Below, piece after piece: positions 34,092 to 43,547 of a stretch of DNA of 64,000 nt. A model generated the notes under the pieces. It was not told the origin of the DNA and did not search any database. It worked only from the letters and a program-made list of their open reading frames with translations. The position numbers and the translations under genes are program-made. Numbering within the stretch: position 1 is the stretch's first letter; every line of letters begins with the position of its first letter. Source of the DNA: Negativicutes bacterium (GTDB lineage Bacteria > Bacillota_C > Negativicutes > Sporomusales_B > JARLHX01); the NCBI GenBank assembly GCA_031292015.1, contig JARLHY010000032.1, forward strand, positions 19,786 through 83,785, in the 5' to 3' direction.

Positions 34092-34925
34092 ATGCTGGTA
34101 CCAATGGGTGTTATTCTCCAAAAGGCTGCCGAAGCAGGCTACGGCATTGCAGCGCCAAATGTTTTTAACCTGGAAACCGTTGAAGGGGCTTTTGAATGCG
34201 CGGCTGAAGTTGGATCACCCTTAGTGATTGACTGCGCCGAAAGATTTGATTTAGAAGCAATTGCCGCAATGGTGAAACTCTTTGCTGAGAGATTCCCGCA
34301 GCTGCCTGTGGCATTGAACCTGGATCATGGCAAAGCATACGCTTCGGCCGTGAGAGCAATCCGGGCAGGATTCACCTCTGTAATGGTAGACCGCTCACAG
34401 GCTACCCTCGAAGATAATATTCGCGAAACGAAGGAAATTGTCAAAATAGCTCATGCGGTAGGTGTTTCCGTAGAAGCCGAGCTGGGGCATGTCGGGATGG
34501 GCGTGGACTATCAGGACAGCGAAACAGATGCGTTTACCCGGGCCGATGAAGCCGTTAGATTTGTGCATGAAACCGCGATAGACTGCTTGGCGATAGCCGT
34601 TGGTACGGCCCATGGCCGCTATGCTGGCACGCCGCGGGTGGAGTTTCAGCGTTTAGCCGAAATTCGCGGGAGTGTGTCCGTTCCGTTGGTTCTGCACGGG
34701 GGATCTTCTACCGGGGATGAAAATCTTGTTAAAGCGATTCGTCTCGGTATTACCAAGGTGAACCTGGCGACAGACCTGTTTACTGCGGGAATCAATAAAA
34801 TGCAGGAGTATCTTACCCAGGAAAAATTTCCGGCCGGTCCTGTTGTAGCCCGCAAAAACCAGCAAGGCTACAAAAGTGCGCTCAGGCATTATATGACTTT
34901 GTTCGGCAGCAGCGCAAAAATATAA
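34092..34925 (+). CDS. Class II ketose-bisphosphate aldolase (GatY/KbaY/Fba-like)
   Basis: 277 residues from ATG 34092 (GGGGGG 7 nt upstream; TTG 34086 possible). TIM-barrel zinc aldolase with Asp78-His79 in NLDHGK, the VEAELGHVG motif, a zinc His in AVGTAHG and another in LHGGSSTG. It splits a ketose 1,6- or tagatose-type bisphosphate to glyceraldehyde-3-phosphate and dihydroxyacetone phosphate. The usual SVMIDGS loop reads SVMVDRSQ, and GGSGIPD reads GGSSTGD, so its specificity may differ from housekeeping Fba. No sugar-phosphate kinase is encoded here; one from elsewhere would be needed. Confidence 0.9.
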   Translation: MLVPMGVILQKAAEAGYGIAAPNVFNLETVEGAFECAAEVGSPLVIDCAERFDLEAIAAMVKLFAERFPQLPVALNLDHGKAYASAVRAIRAGFTSVMVDRSQATLEDNIRETKEIVKIAHAVGVSVEAELGHVGMGVDYQDSETDAFTRADEAVRFVHETAIDCLAIAVGTAHGRYAGTPRVEFQRLAEIRGSVSVPLVLHGGSSTGDENLVKAIRLGITKVNLATDLFTAGINKMQEYLTQEKFPAGPVVARKNQQGYKSALRHYMTLFGSSAKI

Positions 34926-34951
34926 AGGTCATCGATATTTGACGGACCCGA

Positions 34952-35004
34952 GGTAAAAGCGGGAGGGAAAGACCGCTCAGGGAAGACTTTCCCTCGCTTT
35001 TACC
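34952..35004 (+). other. Long hairpin inside the PTS operon
   Basis: GGTAAAAGCG-GGAGGGAAAG pairs with CTTTCCCTCGCTTTTACC with a two-base bulge. There is no T-run, so it may protect the upstream mRNA end or lower the downstream level rather than end transcription. Confidence 0.45.
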
Positions 35005-35069
35005 ACAACTGCCGCCGTTTTGCACTAAAATCTGGGGGAAAAAATGAAGTCAGCCGGGAGTAAAGAAAA

Positions 35070-35732
35070 ATGAACGATTTGGAATTAATCATCTTTGATA
35101 TGGACGGTTTGATGTTTGACACAGAAAGAATAGCCTTTGCCTGCTGGAAAGAAGCGGCTTATAAAAATGGCTACGAGATAGACGAAAAAATATTTGCTGA
35201 AGTAATCGGGGTAAATCTTGCGAGAGAAAAGGAAATATATTTAACCCATTTTGGCCTGCAGTTTCCTTTCGAAAAAATCGAAAGTGAAAGATTTAACCTT
35301 GCCGAAAAATTCCTTGCAGCCAACGGGGTTCCCATCAAGCGTGGGCTTTACGAACTCTTGGACTATCTGGACACCCTCGATATAAAAAAAGCGGTGGCAA
35401 CCTCAACAAGTAAGGACAGGGCCGTCAGCTTACTGAAAAAAGCGGGTATAGACAGGCGCTTTGATTATGTACTATGTGGCGATGAAGTTGAAAAATCCAA
35501 ACCACATCCGGATATATTTTTAAAAGTTGCGGCGAAATTAGGCTGCGCGCCCAAAAGGTGCCTGGTACTGGAAGACTCCGAAGCGGGAGTGATAGCCGCA
35601 TACCGCGCCGGCATGCCGTCAATCATGATTCCGGATAGGAAAGAACCGGGCGAAAATGTCAAAGTATTGGCCCTGAAGCAAATGCTGAGCCTGCTTGATG
35701 TGAAATTATATTTGGAAGAGGTTTTTGGATAG
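35070..35732 (+). CDS. HAD-superfamily phosphatase / phosphoglucomutase-like
   Basis: 220 residues. HAD motif I DMDGLMFDTE gives the nucleophile Asp and the acid/base Asp; motif II ATSTS; the Lys of motif III in KSKPHPDIF; motif IV VLEDSEAGVIAA. The cap is of the beta-phosphoglucomutase/2-deoxyglucose-phosphatase subtype. It could remove phosphate from a dead-end sugar phosphate or rearrange a sugar phosphate of this pathway. The gene begins 144 bp after the aldolase; its Shine-Dalgarno (GGGAG) is weak. Confidence 0.88.
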   Translation: MNDLELIIFDMDGLMFDTERIAFACWKEAAYKNGYEIDEKIFAEVIGVNLAREKEIYLTHFGLQFPFEKIESERFNLAEKFLAANGVPIKRGLYELLDYLDTLDIKKAVATSTSKDRAVSLLKKAGIDRRFDYVLCGDEVEKSKPHPDIFLKVAAKLGCAPKRCLVLEDSEAGVIAAYRAGMPSIMIPDRKEPGENVKVLALKQMLSLLDVKLYLEEVFG

Positions 35733-35854
35733 GTGGATATTCTAATGGATCTTTGGTTTGTGTGAAGTCTGGCGGCGCCTGCCAGATCTGGCCGGTCGCT
35801 ATTTGGTCAGTAAAGTGGCAGCTGGGCTGTTTTTTGGGTGGGGAGTGAAGCTTG

Positions 35855-38692
35855 ATGGCCAGAATGGATCGGGTCAGGGAATATGTGGACAGTCATACGA
35901 AAGAGGCGGAAAAACGGGGCGAGCGGCCGGGGGCAAGCGCTGCCGCCGTGGCGGCAGCCTTAAAAATTCATCGTAATGATGCCTCTGCAGACCTTAATCG
36001 ATTATTTAGACTTGGCCATATTGAAAAAAGCGGAACAAAGCCGGTGCTTTACTTTTCTAACCTAAATCCAAAAGAGCAATTGGCGGCGGTTGCTAAGGCG
36101 GCCACTAACCATTCAAAAGCCTCTGTGATCCGCCAAAGTTCTGATGAACCATTCGCCTTTTCCGGGATCATTGGCAGTGAAGGAAGTCTGAAGGCCCAGA
36201 TAGAGCTTGCCAAAGCGGCGGTGGTGTATCCTCCTAACGGACTGCATACCTTGGTTTGCGGTGAAACCGGCGTAGGGAAGAGTCTTATGGCTGAAGCGAT
36301 GTGGCGGTATGCTGACCAGATACGGGCAGCTCAAAGCCAAAGCAAAACAAAGATTCCGTTTGTCACCTTTTGCTGTGCCGATTACGCAGATAATTCCCAA
36401 TTGCTTTTGTCACAGCTTTTTGGATATGTAAAAGGCGCTTTTACCGGCGCGGCGGAAGAGCGTGAAGGGATAGTGGACAGAGCCCGCGGCGGGATTTTGT
36501 TTTTGGACGAGATACACCGACTGCCGCCGGCGGGTCAGGAATTATTGTTTATGCTGGTGGATAAAGGGATCTATAGAAGGCTGGGGGAGACCAAGGAGGA
36601 ACGAGAGGCTCAGTTAATGCTGATCGGCGCAACATCAGAAGAGATATCCAGTTCTTTGCTGATGACTTTCCGGCGCCGCATTCCTGTACAAATAACATTA
36701 CCTAAAATTAGTGAACGGCCGCTCAGCGAGAGGGTCGCCCTGATCGCTCATTTTGTCAGGCAGGAGGCAAAACGCCTGGGACTGCCGCTTTGGATCTCAG
36801 GTGAAGCGCTGCAGACCTTTTCATACTACAATTGTCCGGCTAATATCGGTGAACTGCGCAATGATCTGCAGCTATGCTGTGCGAAGAGTTATCTGTCCTA
36901 TCTGGCGTCAGCCGCCGATAAACTGATCATTGATACAGATGTTATTCCGCAGCGGATATTTTCCATGGTTGGGGATAAGGAAGCAGCAGAAGCTTCGCTG
37001 AGCAGAATCTTCAAGGAGGGTATCCTGATCCAGCCGGGGGGACCGCCGTTACCGCAGACTTTGTTTAACGATTACGAGTTGCCGATAGATCTTTATGGCT
37101 TTATTGATAAAAAAATAGAGAATTACCGGCAGATGAGGATGTCGGAGGACGAAGTTGAGCATCAAGTCGGCAGGGATCTGGAGAAATATTTTAACGCCGC
37201 GGTCAGGGCTTTTCTGAAGCCTGAAGTATTAGGGATCCCGACAAGTATTGTTCAGAAGAATATCTGGGAGGCCGCCGCTCTCATCCTGAGTGACGCGTCG
37301 GGTAAAATGAACCGCAAATACGGCAGAAAAACATTAGTTGCTCTGGCGCTGCATCTGCAGCAATTTAAGGAACGGGCGACATCTGGACGGATGATTTATA
37401 ATCCGCATCTCAAAGCAATTAAAGCCGAGCACGCAAAGGCATATCAAATAACCCTGGATAATGCTCCGGGTTTGACCCAAAAACTCGGTGTCGACATCCC
37501 TGCTGACGAACTTGGCTTTATCGCAATGTTTTTGGTTCACGGCGCCGATGATACGGTAAAGCAGCGGATCGGCTTAATCATTGTGGCCCACGGCCGGGGT
37601 ACGGCCCAAAACATGGCTGAAGTGGCCAATAATTTATTGGGGACAGACCATGTGAAAGCTTATGACATTCCTCTGAGCAAGAGCAATGCAAAGACAGTGG
37701 AAGAACTTCAGGAGCTGATAGTGAACTCAAATGAAGGCAAAGGTGTCCTGCTGCTTGTTGACATGGGTTTTTTGGTTACTATGGAGACGATGCTGTTTCA
37801 AGCAACTAATGTTCCTCTCCGAATTATTCCTAATGTTACCACCGCCCTATTGTTGGAGGCCGGCAGAAGGGTGCTTACAACGGACGATTCGCTGGAACAG
37901 GCCGTGGATAATGTTAACGACGCCTATGACGAATATACTACTACGCTGAGGCAAAGACGGTTGTCGCAGGTAACTGGGGTGGGTACTATTTTAGTCACTT
38001 GCGCAAGCGGCCAGGGGGTGGCGGAAAAGGTTAAGGAGATTTTGCTCAGTCACTTTTCTGTTGCCGGCAGCATGGATTTTGTGAATGTAAGCGCGATGAG
38101 TGACGCAAAATCAGTCATCGCGCAATTGAGCAGCAAGCCGCGAATAGCCGTTGGCAGCATTGATCCAATGTTACAATCCGTTCCATTTGTGCATGTGAGT
38201 GAACTGCTTACGCCGGCAGGTATTCGACATGTAGGTTTTTTGTTGAGCCAGGCGCTAAACGGCGAGCGCCGGACGAACGGTAATCAGGCCGAGATTAAGG
38301 AAGCCTTTGCGCTGCTTGACGGGCAGCTGAATAAATTTGTCAAAGCATTGCCGACAGATAGGGTTCGGCCATGCTGTGAGGCGCTTGTTCAAGAAATTGG
38401 GAAGGTACTATTTAGAGGATGCCTGCCCAAAGATGCGTTGGTTCGCACTTACTTACACGCCGCGTGTATGTTTGACCGCATTAAAGCGGGGGCGGCGCTC
38501 CAGACGCCCGAATGGAGCGGCCGGTTACAGGCAAAGCGGCAGGAAGATTTCCGACGGTTGAAACAGATACTGTTCGATGCCGGCAAAAATTTGATGTTAG
38601 AGGTGCCTGATTCCGAAATATGTTACTTTCTAAGTGCATTGCCTGACCGGGAAAGCATTACGGTTGACAATAACAGCAGAATAAGCGATTAA
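35855..38692 (+). CDS. LevR/ManR-type sigma-54 activator with PTS regulatory domains
   Basis: 945 residues from ATG 35855. Order: N-terminal winged helix (about 25-75), AAA+ domain (Walker A GETGVGKS at 136; GAFTGA at 194; Walker B GILFLDEIH), first PRD (about 425-545), an EIIA-Man-like domain with His579 in IVAHGRGTAQ, an EIIB-like stretch (about 705-800), and a second PRD near the C-terminus (YLHAACMFDR). Phosphorylation of these sites by HPr and EIIB tells it whether the sugar is being imported. It almost certainly drives the -24/-12 promoter at 30294. Its place late in its own operon implies positive autoregulation (inference). Confidence 0.95.
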   Translation: MARMDRVREYVDSHTKEAEKRGERPGASAAAVAAALKIHRNDASADLNRLFRLGHIEKSGTKPVLYFSNLNPKEQLAAVAKAATNHSKASVIRQSSDEPFAFSGIIGSEGSLKAQIELAKAAVVYPPNGLHTLVCGETGVGKSLMAEAMWRYADQIRAAQSQSKTKIPFVTFCCADYADNSQLLLSQLFGYVKGAFTGAAEEREGIVDRARGGILFLDEIHRLPPAGQELLFMLVDKGIYRRLGETKEEREAQLMLIGATSEEISSSLLMTFRRRIPVQITLPKISERPLSERVALIAHFVRQEAKRLGLPLWISGEALQTFSYYNCPANIGELRNDLQLCCAKSYLSYLASAADKLIIDTDVIPQRIFSMVGDKEAAEASLSRIFKEGILIQPGGPPLPQTLFNDYELPIDLYGFIDKKIENYRQMRMSEDEVEHQVGRDLEKYFNAAVRAFLKPEVLGIPTSIVQKNIWEAAALILSDASGKMNRKYGRKTLVALALHLQQFKERATSGRMIYNPHLKAIKAEHAKAYQITLDNAPGLTQKLGVDIPADELGFIAMFLVHGADDTVKQRIGLIIVAHGRGTAQNMAEVANNLLGTDHVKAYDIPLSKSNAKTVEELQELIVNSNEGKGVLLLVDMGFLVTMETMLFQATNVPLRIIPNVTTALLLEAGRRVLTTDDSLEQAVDNVNDAYDEYTTTLRQRRLSQVTGVGTILVTCASGQGVAEKVKEILLSHFSVAGSMDFVNVSAMSDAKSVIAQLSSKPRIAVGSIDPMLQSVPFVHVSELLTPAGIRHVGFLLSQALNGERRTNGNQAEIKEAFALLDGQLNKFVKALPTDRVRPCCEALVQEIGKVLFRGCLPKDALVRTYLHAACMFDRIKAGAALQTPEWSGRLQAKRQEDFRRLKQILFDAGKNLMLEVPDSEICYFLSALPDRESITVDNNSRISD

Positions 38693-38732
38693 GCCTGGTT
38701 TAAAAAGATATTTTAATGGAGGTAAGAACAAC

Positions 38733-39002
38733 ATGGTCGAACGCGAGATTTTCATTACGAATAAAACCGGATTGCATGCCAGGCCGGCAGCCCAATTTAT
38801 CAAAGAAGCCTGCAAGTACAAAAGTTCAATTTCGGTTTTTAAAAACGGTAAAAAGGCTGATGCCAAAAGTATAATAGGCATTTTGGGGCTCGGCATTGCT
38901 CAAGGAGCCGAAATTACTGTTCAGGCGTCAGGGGAAGACGAAGATCAGGCGATCATGGAACTGGAGAAATTGATTTTTCGTTTGGCGCAGGAGGAAAAAT
39001 AG
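38733..39002 (+). CDS. HPr-family phosphocarrier protein
   Basis: 89 residues, standard HPr size. The phosphoacceptor His15 is in TGLHARPAA and Ser46 lies in AKSIIGILGLG, so both the catalytic site and the site used by HPr kinase are kept. It carries phosphate from enzyme I to EIIA. Its location at the end of a mannose-family PTS operon suggests either a dedicated HPr or the only copy; the window does not show which. AGGAGG-like GGAGG lies upstream. Confidence 0.93.
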   Translation: MVEREIFITNKTGLHARPAAQFIKEACKYKSSISVFKNGKKADAKSIIGILGLGIAQGAEITVQASGEDEDQAIMELEKLIFRLAQEEK

Positions 39003-39189
39003 AAATTTTCTGTGAAAAAGCAGCTTAATACAACAACTACGGCTAAACTGATAAAATACTCACGGCTTTCAATAGGCCTCGGGTATTTCTCGATCAAAGC
39101 ACAAAGGAGTCCATCAGAAACTAATGGACGCGAATAAGCGAACGGTATCTTCCAAATGTCGGCGATCAGGATTTATCGAATCTACATTG

Positions 39190-39237
39190 AGAAGACCATG
39201 TCCACAAAGACCATATAGAAGTGGTCTTCTTTTTTTG
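39190..39237 (+). terminator. Terminator of the PTS operon
   Basis: AGAAGACCA and TGGTCTTCT pair across a 23-nt loop and are followed by seven T. Confidence 0.7.
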
Positions 39238-39528
39238 CGCTGACAGAAGGGGGCGAGGGAGTGCGCGTCTTGCGCCCAGAATCGGCGTTGCGCGACAGAA
39301 TAATCCTACCGTAACTTCCTGGCTGCTTTTCTTTTATTTTGGAGGTCATGATAAATTTACAGAAAAGACATTCTGTAAATGTTTGGCAGGAAAAAGCAGG
39401 GATATAGCGTTAATTGTCGTATTTCTGAAGTAGTATTTGGGCTTGTAAGCCTGGATCAGAAGGAATTTCTTCAACTAGCATTTCTATCAATTGTCATGTC
39501 AAAACGTACAAAAATATGAGGTGGCATT
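39238..39528. other. Intergenic region upstream of the membrane chemoreceptor
   Basis: With 39003-39189 this makes about 525 bp without a clear gene. A 19-codon frame at 39348 has GGAGGT only one base from its ATG, too close to work well. Confidence 0.4.
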
Positions 39529-41562
39529 ATGAAAGTGACAAGCATTCAGACCAGACTTCTTTTTATCTTGTTGCCGTTTTTCATCCTATCGTTCACAGTG
39601 CTGTCAGGGATAAGTTATTATTTATCTCAGCAATCACTGTCTAAGAGTGTGAATGAGACGGCATCAGCTGTCGGAACCGACTATGCCGACCGCGTTCGAG
39701 CTGAGATCATTACCATGATTTTACAAACAGAGGATTTAGCTGCTATGCCTGTGATACAGGCTGGAAACGACAATGCGCAAATTGTACAAGCGCTGGCCGC
39801 AGGGCGTGAACGGATCAGGCATGCTGACAGTGCGCTTTATATACGCCTGGATGGTTCAACCACTCGCTTTGACGGGACAACTATGCAACTTGCCGACCGG
39901 GAATACGTTAAAAAGGTTATTGAAACTAAAAAACCGTATGTTTCAGATATTACTATCGGTCGGGCTACCGGTAAGGCCTCAACCCTGCTAGTTGTCCCGG
40001 TAATCGTTAATGGACAATTTACAGGTATGGTGGCTACGTCATTGCTATTAGATGTAACGACTGATCTTATCAAAAACTTGAAATTCAAAGATACAGGCTA
40101 CGGAGTCATCCTAGACAAGTCGGGACTTCTGCTTGCCCACCCCAAATTACCTGAACTTGTCGGCAAACTCAATTATTCCGAAAAGAAAATAAATCCTGAG
40201 CTTCAACTGAAACAGACCGAACTGGATGACCGACAGATCGCTCTGTTTAAGAAGGTTGCCGAAACGGGAAAACAGGTTGAAGGCAAGTACACATTCGTTG
40301 ATGGAATAACCCGAGTGGCAGTTTATACCCCTATTGATCTACCGGGGGGCCAACGTTGGGTTATGGCCGTTGCGGCGCCAGAAGAGGAAGCTACCCGGGA
40401 AACGGTTATTCTGAGCAGAACAATGGTAGTGGTATCGACAGTGTTTATTATTTTGGCAGTGCTGTTTATTATTATTGTAAGCAAACGTTTCGCCAAGCCT
40501 GTTGGCCTAATTCGCGATGAGTGTCTACTATTGGCTCAGGGGGACTTCAGGGAGCGGGAGGCGAAGATTGCGACGGAAGATGAGATTGGTCAGCTGGCAA
40601 GAGGTTTCCGTGATATGCGTTCCCAAATAAGGGCCTTGGTCATGAACGTGCAATCACAGGCCGGGCAAGTAGCGTCTTCCAGCGAAGCACTCACCGCCAG
40701 TTCGGAACAATCCGCTCAGGCGTCCAACCAGATCGCTGCGTCGATAACCGATGTCGCATCAGGAGCTGACCAGCAGTTGGAGGCGGCTAACGAAGCCGCG
40801 GTAGTGGTGAAACAGATGTCGGCAAGCATCCAACAGGTTGCCGACAATACTAATCAGGTGGCGGCCCGGGCGGCTCAGGCGGTTGATAAGGCCACCGATG
40901 GCGGCAAGGCTGTGGAGAAGGCGATAACTCAGATGAGTCATCTGGAGACTACCGTCAACACCTCGGCCTCGGTGGTGGCCAAACTGGGCGAACGCTCCAA
41001 GGAAATCGGTCAGATTGTGGATACCATCTCCGGTATAGCGGGGCAGACCAATCTACTGGCGCTCAACGCCGCCATTGAGGCTGCGCGGGCGGGAGAGCAG
41101 GGGCGGGGCTTTGCGGTGGTGGCAGAGGAAGTGCGAAAATTGGCTGAACAGTCCCAGGAAGCAGCAAAGAAGATCGCCGAACTGATCGGGGAAATCCAGG
41201 GGGACACCGACAAGGCCGTCGTAGCTATGAACGACGGAACGCGGGAGGTCAAAACGGGGGCCGAGGTGGTTAATACGGCCGGGGGTGCCTTTCGGGAGAT
41301 TGCGGAACTGGTGACCCAAGTGTCGGGCCAGATCAAAGAAATTTCGGCGGCTATTCAGCAAATGGCTACCGGTAGCCAGCAAATCGTGGGATCGGTTCAA
41401 AAGATTGATGATCTCAGCAAGAAATCGGCGGGCGAATCCCAGAGCGTTTCAGCGGCTACTGAGGAACAACTGGCATCCATGGAGGAAATCGCATCCTCCA
41501 GTCAGGCTTTGGCAAAGCTAGCGCAAGACTTGCAGGCGGCAGTGGTAAAATTCCGCGTGTAG
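39529..41562 (+). CDS. Membrane methyl-accepting chemotaxis protein with double Cache sensor
   Basis: 677 residues, site GAGGTGG before ATG. Membrane helix 1 (about 10-32), an extracytoplasmic sensor (about 35-300) of the dCache type ([18 protein letters not shown] is typical of its first module), helix 2 ([19 protein letters not shown], about 305-325), HAMP (about 325-380), then the long coiled-coil signalling domain with the tip around [20 protein letters not shown]. It binds a small molecule outside the cell and signals to CheA. It is a single-gene unit ended by the terminator at 41615. Confidence 0.95.
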   Translation: MKVTSIQTRLLFILLPFFILSFTVLSGISYYLSQQSLSKSVNETASAVGTDYADRVRAEIITMILQTEDLAAMPVIQAGNDNAQIVQALAAGRERIRHADSALYIRLDGSTTRFDGTTMQLADREYVKKVIETKKPYVSDITIGRATGKASTLLVVPVIVNGQFTGMVATSLLLDVTTDLIKNLKFKDTGYGVILDKSGLLLAHPKLPELVGKLNYSEKKINPELQLKQTELDDRQIALFKKVAETGKQVEGKYTFVDGITRVAVYTPIDLPGGQRWVMAVAAPEEEATRETVILSRTMVVVSTVFIILAVLFIIIVSKRFAKPVGLIRDECLLLAQGDFREREAKIATEDEIGQLARGFRDMRSQIRALVMNVQSQAGQVASSSEALTASSEQSAQASNQIAASITDVASGADQQLEAANEAAVVVKQMSASIQQVADNTNQVAARAAQAVDKATDGGKAVEKAITQMSHLETTVNTSASVVAKLGERSKEIGQIVDTISGIAGQTNLLALNAAIEAARAGEQGRGFAVVAEEVRKLAEQSQEAAKKIAELIGEIQGDTDKAVVAMNDGTREVKTGAEVVNTAGGAFREIAELVTQVSGQIKEISAAIQQMATGSQQIVGSVQKIDDLSKKSAGESQSVSAATEEQLASMEEIASSSQALAKLAQDLQAAVVKFRV

Positions 41563-41614
41563 CTTGATTGATGAGAAGCAGACTAAGCGATTATGCAGGC
41601 TAAGGATAACAATT

Positions 41615-41658
41615 AAAGACCCAGGAGCCCAGGTCAAAGGCTTTGGGTCTTTTTTTTT
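41615..41658 (+). terminator. Terminator after the membrane chemoreceptor gene
   Basis: AAAGACCCA and TGGGTCTTT pair across a 20-nt loop and are followed by a long T-run. Confidence 0.75.
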
Positions 41659-41733
41659 ATTGCTTTCTTAAAACCGGAAAACTATAATTGTATTTGAGTG
41701 TGGATGATTTTGACAGTACAAGGGGTAATTGCT

Positions 41734-42315
41734 GTGAACGATATAAAAAACCTCATTCTCGACAAGGCACGGGACAGATTCGACCGCTTCGGCTACAAAA
41801 AGACGACGATGGACGAGATAAGTGCAGATTGTCGAATTTCGAAAAAAACGCTTTATGAGCATTTTCAGGACAAGGAAAACTTGTTTAATTGCTTGTTTAT
41901 GCGGGAGGGACGCGAGGCTCAGACCGTCATCTTTGCCCGCACCCAGGGTATCGCCAACCCCCTCGACCGGTTGAAGCAATTGATCCGGGCCGCTATTGAT
42001 TATTTCAGCGAAGATAATTTCCTTACAAGGATATTAAAAGACGAGGACGCTTTGTTTTCTGCATTCATCACCAAGAAATACCGTTACAAAATGGCTGAAG
42101 ACATCATTTCCGGCATCGCAGCCATTATCAGCGAGGGTAAGGAACTCGGGCTCGTCAGGGATGTCGACGAAAAAGTCGTGGCCTATGCCGGCTTAAAATT
42201 GTTCGAGTCGTTTAGTTATATGCGGACAGTGGAGTTTGAGGAGGAAAAAGAAGAGCAGGGTTACTATAAGGAAGCGCTCGTAGATTTTTTCATAAATGCC
42301 GTAGCTAAAAAATAG
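41734..42315 (+). CDS. TetR-family transcriptional regulator
   Basis: 193 residues from GTG 41734, chosen because AAGGGG lies 9 nt upstream and the DNA-binding domain then starts at the N-terminus as usual. HTH: FGYKKTTMDEISADCRISKK, followed by TLYEHFQDKENLF, the standard TetR signature. The C-terminal ligand domain is unassigned. It lies 146 bp before the second RND pump operon, which it probably controls (inference). Confidence 0.92.
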   Translation: MNDIKNLILDKARDRFDRFGYKKTTMDEISADCRISKKTLYEHFQDKENLFNCLFMREGREAQTVIFARTQGIANPLDRLKQLIRAAIDYFSEDNFLTRILKDEDALFSAFITKKYRYKMAEDIISGIAAIISEGKELGLVRDVDEKVVAYAGLKLFESFSYMRTVEFEEEKEEQGYYKEALVDFFINAVAKK

Positions 42316-42461
42316 ACTTATTGTGGCTCGCGGTTTCCGGTTGCCGCGATAGCCACAGGCGACACGAGCCGGTTTATTTTCGGCCTCGGGAAACTCAAAA
42401 AACGAATTAGTTTATTGGGTGTTGCGGCCGAAGACAGTTACCATGAAGGGAGAGATTCAGT

Positions 42462-43547
42462 ATGCAAAAAGCGTTGGCTGGTATGGGGGCAGTAGTTTCC
42501 GTCTTGGTGGCAACCGTCCTGATCGCAGGATGCTCATCCGCCAAGGTTGTAAAGCAGGAAGCGCCTCTCGTCCGTTCCCAGGTTATAAAAGTGGATGGCA
42601 GCGGCCAAGGTGCCGTTTATTCCGGAGAGGTGCGCGGGCGCTTTGAAAGTCAGCTGGCCTTTCAGGTGGGCGGAAAGATTGTCAGGCGTAATGTGGATCT
42701 GGGCAGTGCCGTTGCCGCCGGTGATGTACTGATGCAGATCGACGCCCGCGATGTTCGCCAGAATGTCAACAGCGGCGAGGCGGAGCGCTATGCCGCCGAG
42801 TCCCAGCTGCAGCTGGCCGCCAATGATCTTCAGCGCTACCAGCGTTTATATGAACAGGGGGCGGTGAGTAAAGCGTCCTATGACAGTTATGTGAATAGTT
42901 ATCATCGAGCCGAGGCCTTGCTGCGTTATGCGAGTGCGCAGTACTCCCAGGGCCTTAATCAGCTGGATTACAGCGACCTGACCGCAGACGCCGCCGGCGT
43001 TGTAGCGGGAGTAAGCGCCGAGATCGGGCAGGTTGTCAGTGCCGGTCAGCCGGTTCTCACGGTAGTACAGGACGGGGAGCGGGAAGTTGAAATCTCTGTG
43101 CCGGAGAACCGGATCGCCCAACTGCGCAATACCCGGCAGATCCAGGTCAGTTTCTGGGCGCTGCCCGCGCAGGAGGTCGAAGGCCGGGTAAGGGAGGTCT
43201 CTCCTGTTGCCGATAAGGTTTCCCGCACTTTTAAAGTGCGTATCAGCCTTATCAACCCTTCGCCGGAAGTAAAGCTGGGCATGACAGCCGCCGTCTCGGT
43301 CGCCGCCGCGGGAGGACCCGGCACGGCATATGTTCCTTTGGCGGCCGTGTATCAGACTGGCGATATGCCTTGCGTGTGGGTCGTTGACAACGGTACGGCA
43401 AAGCTGCGTCAAATCAAGACCGGTGTTTGGGGCGACGAGCGGGTCCAGGTGCTGGAAGGGCTTCAGGATGGTGAGACCATTGTCACGGCGGGGGTTCATA
43501 AACTGCAGGACGGTCAGCAAGTGCGCACAACGGGTGATCTTCGATGA
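42462..43547 (+). CDS. Periplasmic adaptor lipoprotein, RND system 2
   Basis: 361 residues, AAGGGAGAG upstream. Lipobox VLIAGCSS marks an inner-membrane-anchored lipoprotein. AcrA/HlyD plan: lipoyl half VRGRFESQLAFQVGGKIV, helical hairpin (about 95-160), second lipoyl half DLTADAAGVVAGVSAEIGQV, beta-barrel and C-terminal part (LQDGETIVTAGVHKLQDGQ). It overlaps the pump gene by 4 bp (ATGA), a sign of coupled translation. Confidence 0.94.
   Translation: MQKALAGMGAVVSVLVATVLIAGCSSAKVVKQEAPLVRSQVIKVDGSGQGAVYSGEVRGRFESQLAFQVGGKIVRRNVDLGSAVAAGDVLMQIDARDVRQNVNSGEAERYAAESQLQLAANDLQRYQRLYEQGAVSKASYDSYVNSYHRAEALLRYASAQYSQGLNQLDYSDLTADAAGVVAGVSAEIGQVVSAGQPVLTVVQDGEREVEISVPENRIAQLRNTRQIQVSFWALPAQEVEGRVREVSPVADKVSRTFKVRISLINPSPEVKLGMTAAVSVAAAGGPGTAYVPLAAVYQTGDMPCVWVVDNGTAKLRQIKTGVWGDERVQVLEGLQDGETIVTAGVHKLQDGQQVRTTGDLR

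Noticed and set aside
39348..39407. A 19-codon frame after GGAGGT
   Set aside because: Only one base separates the ribosome site from the ATG, and the peptide has no features.
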